Assembly (NCBI RefSeq): GCF_902459765.1 | Contig: NZ_CABPSP010000002.1 | Coordinates: forward strand, 62,001-126,000 | DNA length: 64,000 nt | Direction of reading: 5' to 3' | Source: Pandoraea anapnoica | Lineage (GTDB): Bacteria > Pseudomonadota > Gammaproteobacteria > Burkholderiales > Burkholderiaceae | Shown here: positions 51,085-61,500 of the stretch, piece after piece | Position numbering within the stretch: position 1 is the first letter of the stretch | Layout: each line of letters begins with the position of its first letter | The notes under the pieces: model-generated | Seen by the model: the letters and a program-made list of their open reading frames with translations, nothing else | The model's database searches: none | Told to the model about the DNA's origin: nothing | Position numbers and translations under genes: made by a program

Positions 51085-52236
51085 TCACAACGCTGCGGCT
51101 GGCATCACACCTGGCTGACGCGGCAGCAGACGCCGCGCAGCCGGTCTGCTCACATGCCGATGCAGCGCGCCACCGAGCAGCGTGCAGACGATCAGCACGG
51201 GCACGTAGACGAGGAACGTCCAGCGCATGTCGTCGCCCGCAAGCGCACGGTACGCTGGCGTCACGGCCAGCACGACGAACATGTGGCTGAGGTAGATCTC
51301 GTAACTCCAGCGGCCCATTTGCGTCAGCCAGCCGAAACCGATCGGCATGGCACGCGTGGAGCCATGCGCGGCGACGAGCCACAGCGCCGCACTCAGACAC
51401 AGCAGCAACATGACGTGGTCATGCAGAGGCGGCCACAACACGTCGTTGAAAAACACGACGGCAAGCAACCCTGCCACGCCCAGCGCGCCGAGGCCTCGGG
51501 CAACACCGCGCGCGAGCGTCACACGTTGCGTCAGCAATGCCGCGAGCACGCCCCAGGCGATCGCCGCCATGCCCGGAAGATAAGCCTTCTCCTGCCAGAT
51601 CTCGTTGCCTGCCAGCGCCGCGCGCGTCCACGGTAACGAGATGGCAAGCGCCACAAGCGCGAGCACGCGCCACGGCCCGCGCAGCAACAGGCAGAGCAAT
51701 GGGAACGCCAGATAGAAGCACTCTTCGATGGAGAGCGACCAAAGCACATCCCATCCGCCCGGCAGCCAGTTTGTGCGGCCCTCGTACCAGTTGAGGGTCA
51801 TCGTGAGCGCCGACGTCACGGCACCGGAGAGCGATTGCCCCGGCTTGTTGATCACGAACGTCGGCACGCCGAGCAGGTGCATCACCGACAGCACGGCCAG
51901 CAGCAGAAGCAGCAACGGGAAGATGCGAACGGCGCGCAGCGCATAGAAGTGACGCCAGCGCATAGCGTCGAGCGAGCCGTAACGCTCCAGCGAACGACGC
52001 GTAATCACAAAGCCGGAAATCACGAAGAAGACAAACACGGCTTCGTAACCGTTGAAACTGATGCCCTTGACGATGCGCTCGGGCAATACGTCGCCCAACA
52101 AACTCGGGCCGAGCGGCAGACGAAACTTCAGGGCGAGGTGGTGAACGACCACGAACAGAATGGACAAGCCGCGCAGCAGGTCGATGCCGTCGTTGCGCGT
52201 GCGCAGCGCAGGCGCTTGCGCCGAGGGTAAATCCAT
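51085..52236 (-). CDS. Acyltransferase-3 family membrane protein
   Basis: A 383-residue protein with about ten membrane helices. The family signature RNDGIDLLRGLSILFVVVHH is at the N-terminus, and FFVISGFVITR and WSLSIEECFYLAFPLL follow. Such enzymes O-acetylate or otherwise acylate surface sugars or lipids at the inner membrane. GGAG six bases before the ATG at 52236 sets the start. No polysaccharide genes are nearby. Confidence 0.88.
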   Translation of the reverse strand: MDLPSAQAPALRTRNDGIDLLRGLSILFVVVHHLALKFRLPLGPSLLGDVLPERIVKGISFNGYEAVFVFFVISGFVITRRSLERYGSLDAMRWRHFYALRAVRIFPLLLLLLAVLSVMHLLGVPTFVINKPGQSLSGAVTSALTMTLNWYEGRTNWLPGGWDVLWSLSIEECFYLAFPLLCLLLRGPWRVLALVALAISLPWTRAALAGNEIWQEKAYLPGMAAIAWGVLAALLTQRVTLARGVARGLGALGVAGLLAVVFFNDVLWPPLHDHVMLLLCLSAALWLVAAHGSTRAMPIGFGWLTQMGRWSYEIYLSHMFVVLAVTPAYRALAGDDMRWTFLVYVPVLIVCTLLGGALHRHVSRPAARRLLPRQPGVMPAAAL

Positions 52237-52513
52237 GAAAACTCCGGAAGGTGTGCGGGGGGTCACACCGCAGACATCGTACTATGCCGCTGCCCCAGTG
52301 ACACCCCATCGAATTCGACGGGGTTACCGGGGGGGCATACCACGCCGTCGCAAACCGCCCCCTTTGGTCGAACGAACCGCCATCGGCGCTGTCCGACGCC
52401 ATTAAGCCCCCAAGATCGCACCGCCAAATGACAATTTGGTTTCGTCACCGCGGCGCGCGTAAGATAGCGCTTTCGCCCGGAGCGCCCTGCTCCCGGGCCG
52501 TCATTCGGCAGTC

Positions 52514-53197
52514 ATGTCTAACTTCTGGATCACCATTACCGATTTCGGTAGCGCCGCCGTCACGGTGCCGCTGGCCGCCGCCCTCATCCTCTGGTTGCTT
52601 TCCGCACGCGCATGGCACGCCGCCTTCGCCTGGATTGCGCTGTTTGGCGCGGGTTCGCTCGTCGTGGCGGCCTCCAAGGTCATGTTCCTCGGCTGGGGAC
52701 TCGGCGTTCGCGAAATCGACTTCACGGGCGTCAGCGGCCATACGTTTTTTGCCGCGACCGTCTATCCGGTCATCGCGTGGTTGCTGCTGAGCAAGCTGCC
52801 ATGGCCGTGGCGGGTGCTCGGCACCGTGCTCGCGGCTGCCGGGAGCGTGGCCGTGGGCGTCTCCCGGGTTGCGCTGTCGGCGCATTCGGTCTCGGAGTCG
52901 ATTGCGGGCTGTATCGTCGGATTCTCGGTCTGTGCAGCATTCGCGTGGTACACGCGCGGCGACGATGCGCCTAACCTGAAGACGCTGCCGATGGCCGCGA
53001 GTCTGTTCGTGCTCATGATGTGGCTGCACGGCGAGAGTGTGCCGACGCAACGCTGGATCACCGACATCGCGCTTATCATGTCGGGCCGCGAACAGCCCTT
53101 CAAACGCTATAGCTGGCTGGCCCGCAAGCCCGCGCCCGCACCGGCGATACCGGTGACGCCTGCGCTTCCGACGCCGAGCCCTGCCTCAGTGCGCTAG
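52514..53197 (+). CDS. PAP2-family phosphatase
   Basis: A 227-residue membrane protein with about five to six helices. The PAP2 motifs are SGHTFFAATV and SRVALSAHSVSE, which give the catalytic His residues and the Arg. It probably dephosphorylates a lipid phosphate such as phosphatidate or undecaprenyl diphosphate. A Pro/Ala-rich cytoplasmic tail ends it. Confidence 0.85.
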   Translation: MSNFWITITDFGSAAVTVPLAAALILWLLSARAWHAAFAWIALFGAGSLVVAASKVMFLGWGLGVREIDFTGVSGHTFFAATVYPVIAWLLLSKLPWPWRVLGTVLAAAGSVAVGVSRVALSAHSVSESIAGCIVGFSVCAAFAWYTRGDDAPNLKTLPMAASLFVLMMWLHGESVPTQRWITDIALIMSGREQPFKRYSWLARKPAPAPAIPVTPALPTPSPASVR

Positions 53198-53308
53198 GCG
53201 GTCGCTGCGCACGGGGGCAACTTGTCGTAGATCAGAGTAGACATACGTGGCGTGCGTTATATTCAGTGAAACGCACGCCCCACGTCGTGCGACCGAACGG
53301 AGTCCGCC

Positions 53309-55327
53309 ATGCCTGCTCGCAGTGACAAGACGTCCCGCTCCACGACTTCCCGATCCAACAAGTCCCGCATCACGGCGGAAGTGCCGCCGCCACCGACTTC
53401 GTCCACAGCCTCAAGGTCTCGTGGCGCGCCCAAGACGGCCAACCCGCCCACGCGTCGGACGGTGCCGCATGGGGCAACTGCCGATCCCTCAGTGACGCGC
53501 AAGGCAACGCCAGCCACGCCCGAGTCGAGGCCATCGGAAGCGCCCTCGTCCTCCTCATCCCCCTCTGCCACACCACCCACCTCGTTCACCGACCATCTCG
53601 ACCGTGCCGCAATGGCGACGACCGCGCGTTTCACCGGCAACGTCTCGCCCGCCGCCGTCGCCCTCGCATGGGCCGACTGGGCCATGCACGCGGTGACAGC
53701 GCCCGGCCATCAGTTGAACGTGTTCAAGGCGTTCGCCGCCATCGACAAGCCAGCAAGCACCGGTGCGACGAACACCAGCGGTCCGCACGAAGTCGACCGA
53801 CGCTTTCGCGATCCGTCGTGGGACAAGCCGCCGTTCTCCTGGTGGCGCGAGCGATTCCTGCACACGCAGGCATTTGTCGACGAGATGACCGGCGAGATCC
53901 CCGGTGTCGACCCGCACCATCGCGATGTCGTGCGCTTCATTGCGCGGCAGTGGCTCGACGTCTTTTCACCGAGCAATCAGTGGTGGGTGAACCCCGAAGT
54001 GCTCTCGTCGATTCGCGAGACGCAGGGGCAGAACCTCGTCAAGGGTGTACAACGCTGGTGGTCGGATCTGCGGGATATGGCGGCAGGCAACGCCCCCGGC
54101 GCAGGCCCCGCGGCGTGTCAGGCGTTTCGTGTCGGACACGAAATCGCCGCCACACCGGGCAAGGTTGTCTATCGCAATGCGTTCTTCGAGCTTCTCCAAT
54201 ACGCGCCTTCGCAGGCGCAGACCTGGCGTGAACCCATACTGATCGTGCCGTCGTGGCTGCTGAAGTACTACATCCTCGATCTGGAAGCGCAACATTCGCT
54301 GGTGGCCTATCTGGTGTCGCAAGGCCATAGCGTCTTCATGATCTCGTGGCATAACCCTGGACCGGAAGATCGTGACCGAGGCCTCGAAGACTATCTGGAG
54401 TCGGGCCTGTTGACGGCCTTGCGCGAAGTGCGTCGCATGACCGGCGATGTTCCCGTCCACGCCTGCGGCTACTGTCTCGGCGGCACCCTGCTCGCCATCG
54501 CTGCGGCGACGCTGGCGCGTCAATCGGGATCGGCCGGTCAGTCAGGGCAAACGAAGCGCAAAGCAGACGATGCCGGGATGCTCGCCAGCGTCACATTGCT
54601 AGCCGCGCAAACGGACTTCAGCGAACCGGGAGAGTTGGGCCTGTTCATCGACGCGAGTCAGGTCGCGTATCTCGAAGCGATGATGTGGCGGCAAGGATTC
54701 ATCGGTGGAGAACAACTTGCAGGCACCTTCCAGTTGCTCAATTCGCGCGACCTGATCTGGTCGCGCCTCATGCGCGACTACCTGCTCGGCGCACCTGCAC
54801 AGACGACCGACTTCACCGTCTGGAACGCGGACACCACGCGCATTCCCGCACGCCTGCACAGTCAATGTCTGCGCGAACTGTATCTGAACAACGCGCTGGC
54901 GACGGGCACGCTCAAAATCGGCGGGCAACCGGTGGCACTCTCGGATATTCGTGTACCGATGTTCGTCGTGGCGACCGAGCGCGATCACATTTCTCCATGG
55001 CGCTCGGTCTACAAGATGCACCTGCTGAACCACGGCGATCTGACGTTCGCGCTCGTCTCGGGCGGGCACAATGTGGGGGTGGTGTGCGAGCCGGGACATG
55101 CTCGCAGTCATCACCGGGTCGCCACGCGCGTGGCCGGTTCGGCCTATCGCGACCCGGACGAATGGTTCGATACGACACCCGCTATGCAAAGTTCCTGGTG
55201 GCCCGCATGGCAGGCGTGGCTGCTGGCGCAAGGCAAACACGGGGGCGGCGACAAACCCGTCGCAGCCCCCTGGCCGCCGGCGACTTCGCTCGGCGACGCG
55301 CCTGGTACTTACGTGCTCGAACGCTGA
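53309..55327 (+). CDS. phaC: Class I polyhydroxyalkanoate synthase
   Basis: A 672-residue PHA synthase that polymerises 3-hydroxyacyl-CoA on granules. The lipase-like box GYCLGG contains the nucleophile Cys389. The charge relay is completed by Asp in ATERDHISPW and His in SGGHNVGVV. The first about 110 residues are Ser/Pro/Thr/Arg-rich and disordered, longer than in the Cupriavidus enzyme. CGGAG six bases before the ATG supports the start. The phasin gene is convergent and overlaps the stop by 19 bp, and phaB follows on that strand. No beta-ketothiolase gene is in the window. Confidence 0.93.
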   Translation: MPARSDKTSRSTTSRSNKSRITAEVPPPPTSSTASRSRGAPKTANPPTRRTVPHGATADPSVTRKATPATPESRPSEAPSSSSSPSATPPTSFTDHLDRAAMATTARFTGNVSPAAVALAWADWAMHAVTAPGHQLNVFKAFAAIDKPASTGATNTSGPHEVDRRFRDPSWDKPPFSWWRERFLHTQAFVDEMTGEIPGVDPHHRDVVRFIARQWLDVFSPSNQWWVNPEVLSSIRETQGQNLVKGVQRWWSDLRDMAAGNAPGAGPAACQAFRVGHEIAATPGKVVYRNAFFELLQYAPSQAQTWREPILIVPSWLLKYYILDLEAQHSLVAYLVSQGHSVFMISWHNPGPEDRDRGLEDYLESGLLTALREVRRMTGDVPVHACGYCLGGTLLAIAAATLARQSGSAGQSGQTKRKADDAGMLASVTLLAAQTDFSEPGELGLFIDASQVAYLEAMMWRQGFIGGEQLAGTFQLLNSRDLIWSRLMRDYLLGAPAQTTDFTVWNADTTRIPARLHSQCLRELYLNNALATGTLKIGGQPVALSDIRVPMFVVATERDHISPWRSVYKMHLLNHGDLTFALVSGGHNVGVVCEPGHARSHHRVATRVAGSAYRDPDEWFDTTPAMQSSWWPAWQAWLLAQGKHGGGDKPVAAPWPPATSLGDAPGTYVLER

Positions 55328-55899
55328 GCGTGGCTGCCGCCGCGCTTGGGCGGCACGCGACCGTTAAGCGGCGACTGCTGCGACACCGCGGCTTCGGTCG
55401 CCTGGGCGGCTTCCGTCGACATGCGACGCCACGCATCCATCGTGCCCTGCGTCGCCTCGTTGAATGCCTGGAACCACTTCTGCAACGGCGCTTCGCCCGC
55501 CTGCGTCGCCGCACCTGCGGCCGTGCCCGCACCGATCAGGTCGGGCAACGTCATTGCGCCAGCCATGCCGTGCTGTAGCTCCTCAGCCGTCTTGCGGCAA
55601 TGCTCCGCCCACAGCAACTGGTTGTTCGCACATACGGCCAGCCACTCGCGCCAGAACTCGTTCTGCTGAGCGATCTGGCCATTGAGCAGTTGCAGATGGG
55701 CCGTCAGCAGACCATTGAAGTCTTTCGCACCGCCCAGCGATTTGGCGGCTTCCGAATGGGCTTTGAGCAACCCGCCGTCGCGCTCCACTTGCAATTGATG
55801 CGTGCGTTGCGCGGCTTCAAGCAGAATCCCGTAAGCATCCAGCGCGCTCGCCGTACCCAGTTTGACCAGCGCCAGTGCCGGATTCGTTTCCTTTGACAT
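55309..55899 (-). CDS. Phasin-like granule-associated protein
   Basis: A 196-residue mostly helical protein with ALALVKLGTASALDAYGILLEAAQRTHQLQVERD near the start and FWREWLAVCANNQLLW, features of the phasin-2 family that coats PHA granules. GGAGA seven bases before the ATG at 55899 fixes the start; an in-frame TTG at 55905 is rejected. It lies between phaC (convergent, 19-bp overlap) and phaB (same strand, 42 bp upstream), consistent with granule function. Confidence 0.85.
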   Translation of the reverse strand: MSKETNPALALVKLGTASALDAYGILLEAAQRTHQLQVERDGGLLKAHSEAAKSLGGAKDFNGLLTAHLQLLNGQIAQQNEFWREWLAVCANNQLLWAEHCRKTAEELQHGMAGAMTLPDLIGAGTAAGAATQAGEAPLQKWFQAFNEATQGTMDAWRRMSTEAAQATEAAVSQQSPLNGRVPPKRGGSHAQRSST

Positions 55900-55941
55900 C
55901 GTCAATCTCCTAAGTCAGTAGTTTTGATGCGTCGCTGCACG

Positions 55942-56685
55942 TCACTCCATATGCATGCCGCCATTGATGGCGAGGTTGCTGCCGGTGATGAAACCTGCGT
56001 CGTCCGACACAAGAAAGGCGACGAGCGCAGCCACTTCGTCGGGACGGCCAAGTCGGCCGACCGGAATCTGCGGAAGAATGCGCGATTCGAGCACGTCTTG
56101 CGGCACGACCGTGACCATCTTCGTCGCGAGATAGCCGGGCGAGATTGTGTTGACCGTCACCCCCGATTTGGCGACTTCCAGTGCGAGCGCCTTGGTGAAG
56201 CCGTGCATACCCGCCTTCGCGGCCGCATAGTTTGCTTGCCCAAAAGCGCCGCGACTGCCGTTGACTGAGGAGATGTTGACGATGCGTCCCCAGCCACGCG
56301 CGACCATGCCGCCAAAAAGCGGCCGGGTCATGTTGAAAACGCTATCCAGATCCGTGCGCAATACCGACTGCCAGTCTTCGACTGTCATCTTGCGCATGGT
56401 GGCATCGCGCGTAATCCCCGCATTGTTGATGAGAATATCCACCGGACCGGAGTCCGATTCGACGGCTTTCGCACAAGCCTCGCAGGACGCGAAGTCGGCA
56501 ACGTCGACACGATAGGCGGCGAAATTGTGGCCTGTAGCGCGCATGCGCTCGACCCATCCTTCGCAATCGTGATTTTGGGGTGAACAAGTGACCGCAACGC
56601 GGTAGCCGACATCGGCAAGACGCAGGCTGATCGCCTCGCCCAAACCGCCCATGCCACCTGTCACCAATGCTGTTCGTGTTGTCAT
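55942..56685 (-). CDS. phaB: Acetoacetyl-CoA reductase
   Basis: A 247-residue SDR enzyme that reduces acetoacetyl-CoA to (R)-3-hydroxybutyryl-CoA with NADPH. The cofactor motif is TGGMGGLGEA, the NAG motif NNAGITRD, and the catalytic Ser and Tyr-Lys are in NISSVNG and YAAAKAG. The ending ITGSNLAINGGMHM is typical of PhaB. The upstream 680-bp gap precedes the gene's start region. It feeds the neighbouring PhaC. Confidence 0.92.
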   Translation of the reverse strand: MTTRTALVTGGMGGLGEAISLRLADVGYRVAVTCSPQNHDCEGWVERMRATGHNFAAYRVDVADFASCEACAKAVESDSGPVDILINNAGITRDATMRKMTVEDWQSVLRTDLDSVFNMTRPLFGGMVARGWGRIVNISSVNGSRGAFGQANYAAAKAGMHGFTKALALEVAKSGVTVNTISPGYLATKMVTVVPQDVLESRILPQIPVGRLGRPDEVAALVAFLVSDDAGFITGSNLAINGGMHME

Positions 56686-57365
56686 GGCTATCCGTCTCTG
56701 GTTAACGTCTGTCGTTAAACTTCGGATACATCCAGCATAGTCGCGAACGACCGACTTGCTGTAGCAATCGACACCCCGGCAAAGACTTCGCTTGACCCTG
56801 GTCAAGCCGCAGCGCCACTCGGCACCGTCAGCATCGAAAAGCGCGCTGCCGGCATCGACCTCCTGTGCTGCTCTTTTTATGAACTGCCGGGTGTCAGCGC
56901 TGCGATGTCGCCAGTCATTGCAACTGGCCCGAGTGCGACTCGATGCGCACGACAACGTTCCTCGGTTGTGACAATTTGTCCCGGAGAGTAGCCTTTCTGA
57001 CATGCGCGTCAGCACCACGTCGATTGCATGCAATGTGACATCTGCTGACACTACACTCGCGTACACGCTTGCGGATACGCCTGTCAGACATCGTACTCCA
57101 AAATAATTTGTTGGTTGGTCATTCGCACCTCATCAACAACAATCCAATGACCCGCCCCTATCGATAGTCACAGGGGTGCGCGTCGAGCGGTTTCGTGGCC
57201 GTTGCAGCGCACCGGCAATCCATATATCATCGCCCGTAGATTTTTTCCGGATCGCGCGGAGACAGCCGTCCTCGGGGCGGACACCACAATTGCGATCACG
57301 TCGTTGAAGTCGTCGTAACTCGTTGTTTTTCCAACCCGAATTCCTATTTTGTGGGTCACGAGCGC
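56686..57365. other. Long gap between phaB and the RND operon
   Basis: About 680 bp without a convincing gene. It contains the dyads GACAATTTGTC (56970-56980), CTGAC/GTCAG (56997-57012), a TTGTTGG-N-CAACAA pair near 57108-57142, and the palindrome CTATCGATAG (57158-57167). The last lies inside a CCCCT/AGGGG arm pair. Both promoters must lie here. No known RNA or mobile element was recognised. Confidence 0.5.
57158..57167. promoter_or_regulatory. Candidate TetR-type operator palindrome
   Basis: CTATCGATAG is a perfect 10-bp palindrome, flanked by CCCCT and AGGGG arms about 12 bp apart, roughly 200 bp before the adaptor gene. The operon's own TetR gene makes an autoregulatory site plausible, but there is no direct evidence. 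Confidence 0.35.
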
Positions 57366-58571
57366 ATGATGTCCTTTCTACCTGATACCGCTCCCCGACG
57401 CCGGCTCGTGCTGGCCGTCGCCACCACCGCCATTGCCACCGCCGCACTAGCCGCCTGCTCACGCAAAGCACCGCCGGAGCCGCCACCGCGACCAGTCGTC
57501 GCCGTCGCTGCGAAACTCACCGAACAAACGCCGATTGCATCGCTGCCCGCGCAGATCGAAGCGCGTTACACCACGCCGCTGTCGTTCCGCGTGGCAGGCA
57601 AGATCGTCGACCGCTCGGTGCGCCTTGGCGACGCCGTCAAGGCAGGTCAGGTCGTCGCCAGACTCGACCCCGCCGACTTGTCGAAGAATGCCGCCAGCGC
57701 GCGGGCACAGCTCGACGCCGCGCAGCATCAACTCGATTACGCGACGCAGACGGTCAACCGTGACCGCGCGCAGGCGCGCGAGAATCTGATCGCCCCCGCG
57801 CAGCTCGAACAGTCCGAGAACGCGTATGCCAGTGCCCTCGCGCAGCGCAATCAGGCCACGCAACAAGCCGCACTCGCGGGTGATCAGTTGAGCTACGGCA
57901 ACCTCAAGGCGGACCGCGACGGCGTCATCACCGCCGAGCAAGCCGACACCGGACAGAACGTCAGTGCCGGTCAGCCGGTATATCAGTTGGCCTGGACGGG
58001 TGACGTCGACGTGATTGCCGACGTCCCTGAAGTCGCGCTCGGCGCGTTCCGCATCGGGCAGACGGCCACCGTTTCTCTCCCTGCGATTCCGGGCAAGACG
58101 TGGCAGGCGCGCGTGCGCGAAATCTCGCCCGCGGCCGATCCGATGAGCCGCACGTATCGCGCGAAGCTTTCGCTGCTGTCCCCCGGCAACGAGGTCAAAC
58201 TCGGCATGACGGCCAACGTGGCCTTCGCCCAGCCGCTGCCGACGGGCGCTGCTCCCGTGGCGAATGCGTCTGCACCGGTTGCGGCATCCGGCGCGACGGC
58301 CACCGCCGCTGCTGCCAACACGCACCCCATCACGCTGCCCTCCACCGCACTCTTCCACGATGGCAATCAACCTGCCGTGTGGGTCGTCAAGCAGGACGAC
58401 ACGCTCGCCCTGCGCCGTGTGACGATCGTTCGCTACGGCGAGCGCACTGTCACGGTCGCGGGGGGCATCGAGCCCGGCGAACGCATCGTCTGGCAAGGCG
58501 TGCACACCGTGACCGCAGGTCAGAAAGTGCGTGTGGTCGCGCCGCTGCATCCTGAGGACTTTGCGTCATGA
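57366..58571 (+). CDS. RND efflux periplasmic adaptor lipoprotein
   Basis: A membrane-fusion protein of about 401 residues. The lipobox LAAC is at about 29-32, so Cys32 would be lipidated. The barrel-sandwich and alpha-hairpin are seen in LSFRVAGKIVDRSVRLGDAVKAGQVVARLDPADL and the repetitive coiled coil after it, and the hairpin closes with LKADRDGVITAEQADTGQNVSAGQPV. The Ala-rich insert at about 275-305 is unusual. Its stop overlaps the pump gene (ATGA). ATG 57369 and GTG 57351 are alternative starts. Confidence 0.9.
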   Translation: MMSFLPDTAPRRRLVLAVATTAIATAALAACSRKAPPEPPPRPVVAVAAKLTEQTPIASLPAQIEARYTTPLSFRVAGKIVDRSVRLGDAVKAGQVVARLDPADLSKNAASARAQLDAAQHQLDYATQTVNRDRAQARENLIAPAQLEQSENAYASALAQRNQATQQAALAGDQLSYGNLKADRDGVITAEQADTGQNVSAGQPVYQLAWTGDVDVIADVPEVALGAFRIGQTATVSLPAIPGKTWQARVREISPAADPMSRTYRAKLSLLSPGNEVKLGMTANVAFAQPLPTGAAPVANASAPVAASGATATAAAANTHPITLPSTALFHDGNQPAVWVVKQDDTLALRRVTIVRYGERTVTVAGGIEPGERIVWQGVHTVTAGQKVRVVAPLHPEDFAS

Positions 58572-61500
58572 GCACGCAGGACGGGAAGCCGCCCGTACCC
58601 CAGGATCCGCAAACGGGTCCAGCCGCCCCCACCGATGCACTGAAGGACTATCGTCACGAGGAGGGGCATTTCAACCTCTCGGCGTGGGCGCTACGTCACA
58701 GGTCGCTCGTGATCTTCCTGATCGCGATGGCGACGATCTTCGGCATTCTGGCCTACTCGCGTCTCGCGCAATCGGAGGATCCGCCGTTCACCTTCCGCGT
58801 GATGGTGATTCGCACGTTCTGGCCGGGTGCGACGGCCAAGCAGGTGCAGGAGCAAGTCACCGACCGGATCGCACGCAAGCTTCAGGAAATGCCCAACATC
58901 GACTTCCAGCGCAGTTATTCGCGCCCCGGTGAGTCCTTGTTGTTCTTCTCGATGAAGGATTCCGCGCCGCCCAACGAGGTGCCCGAGGAGTGGTATCAGG
59001 TTCGCAAAAAAGTCGGCGATATTGCCTACACGCTGCCGCAGGGCGTGCAGGGGCCGTTCTTTAACGACGAATTCGGCGACGTCTACACGCACATCTTCAC
59101 GCTCGAAGGCGACGGCTTTGGCCCCGCCCAACTGCGTGACTATGCCGACGCGCTACGTACCGTGCTGTTGCGCGTGCCTGGCGTGGCGAAGGTCGATTAC
59201 TTCGGCGATCAGGATCAGCGCATCTACGTCGAAATCAGCAACACGCAACTCACCCGTCTGGGCATCTCGCCGAACCAGATTGCACAGGCCGTCAACGGCC
59301 AGAACGCGGTCTCGCCGACCGGCACGATCGAAGCGCCGAACGATCGCGTGGTCGTGCGCCCGAGCGGTCAGTACCGCAATGTCGACGAACTCGCCGACAC
59401 GCTCATCCGCGTGAACAACCGCACGTTCCGCCTCGGTGACATTGCAACGATCAAGCGTGGCTACGTCGATCCGCCCGTCTCGGAGATGCGCTTCGGCGGC
59501 AAGCCCGTGCTCGGCATCGGCATCACGATGCAAAAGGGGCAGGACGTCATCCACCTCGGCAAAGCGCTCGCGAACACTATGGGCGAGTTGCGCGCGCAGT
59601 TGCCCGCCGGGTTGAAGCTGACGGAAGTCGCGAGCATGTCGCAGTCCGTGTCGCACTCGGTCGACGACTTCCTCGAAGCCGTGGCCGAAGCCGTCGCTAT
59701 CGTGCTGGTCGTGAGCCTCGTCTCGCTCGGCTTCCGCACGGGCATGGTGGTGGTGATTTCGATCCCGGTCGTGCTCGCCGTCACATCGCTGTTCATGTAT
59801 ATCTTCGACATCGGGCTGCACAAGGTCTCGCTCGGCACGCTGATTCTCGCGCTCGGTCTGTTGGTGGACGATGCGATCATCGCCGTTGAAATGATGGCGG
59901 TGAAGCTCGCACAGGGCTGGGATCGCAAGCGGGCCGCAGCGTTCGCGTACACCAGCACCGCGTTCCCGATGCTCACCGGCACGCTCGTGACCGTCTCCGG
60001 CTTCCTGCCGATCGCACTCGCCAAGTCGAGCACCGGCGAATACACGCGCTCGATCTTCGAAGTTTCAGCGATTGCCCTGCTCGCTTCATGGCTCGCCGCT
60101 GTGGTGCTCATTCCCCTGCTCGGCTATAAGATGCTGCCGGAGCGCCCACGCGAAGCGCATCACGGCGACGATCACGAGCACGAGGTCTACGACACGAAGT
60201 TCTACAACCGTCTGCGCGGCTGGCTTACGTGGTGCATCGAGCGCAAGTTCATCGTGCTCGTCATCACCGTCGTGCTGTTCCTGATCGCGATGGCAGGCTT
60301 CTCGCTCGTGCCGCAACAGTTCTTCCCAAGCTCCGACCGGCCTGAACTGATGGTGGACTTGCGCTTGCAGGAAGGCGCGTCATATCAGGCCACGCTGCGC
60401 GAGACGGAACGCCTCGAAAAGCTGCTCGAAGGCCGCAAGGAGATCGATCACACGGTGAGCTTCGTGGGCACCGGTGCGCCCCGCTTTTATCTGCCGCTCG
60501 ACCAGCAACTGCCCACGCCGAACTTCGCGCAGCTCGTGATCACCGCCAAATCGGTGGAAGAGCGCGAGGCACTCGCGCAGTGGCTCGAACCGAAGCTGCG
60601 CGAGACCATGCCGGGCGTGCGCACCCGCCTGTCGCGTCTCGAGAACGGCCCGCCGGTCGGCTTCCCGGTGCAGTTCCGTGTGAGCGGCGACGACATCGGC
60701 ACCGTGCGCAAGATCTCCGAGCAAGTGGCGGACGTGATGCGCAATAACGGCGACACGGTCGACGTCCAGTTCGACTGGGACGAGCCTTCGCAACGCTCGG
60801 TGCGCTTCGAAGTGGATCAGCAGAAGGCGCGTGCGCTGAACGTCGGTTCGTCGGACATCGCGAACTTCATCGCCATGACGCTGACGGGCTACGACATCAG
60901 TCAGTACCGCGAACGCGACAAGCTGATCTCGATCACGCTGCGCTCGCCGAAGGCCGAACGCGTGGACCCGGCGAAGCTCGCAACGCTGGCCATGCCCACA
61001 CCCAACGGCCCGGTGCCGCTCGCCACGCTCGGCCGTGTGGTGGACGAACTGGAATACGGTGTGATCTGGGAGCGCGACCGTCAACCGACCATCACCGTGC
61101 GCTCCGACGTGCGCGCAGGAAAGCAAGGGATCGACGTCACAGAAGCCGTCTACAAGAAGCTCGGCGATATTCGCAAGGCGCTACCGGTCGGCTATCGCAT
61201 CGAGATCGGCGGATCGGTCGAAGAATCCGGCAAGGGCCAGGCATCGATCAACGCGCAAATGCCGATCATGGTGATCGCGGTGCTCACGCTGCTGATGATT
61301 CAGTTGCAGAGCTTCGCACGCACCATGCTGGTGGTGCTGACCGCGCCGCTCGGCATGATCGGGGTCGTCGCCACGCTGCTGCTGTTTGGCAAACCGTTCG
61401 GCTTCGTTGCGATGCTCGGCGTGATCGCCATGTTCGGGATCATCATGCGTAACTCGGTGATTCTGGTCGATCAGATCGAGCAGGACATTTCGGCAGGACG

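Noticed and set aside
57168-57359. A 63-codon minus-strand frame starting MTHKIG
   Set aside because: No ribosome site or family similarity is seen, and it sits in the regulatory gap before the RND operon.
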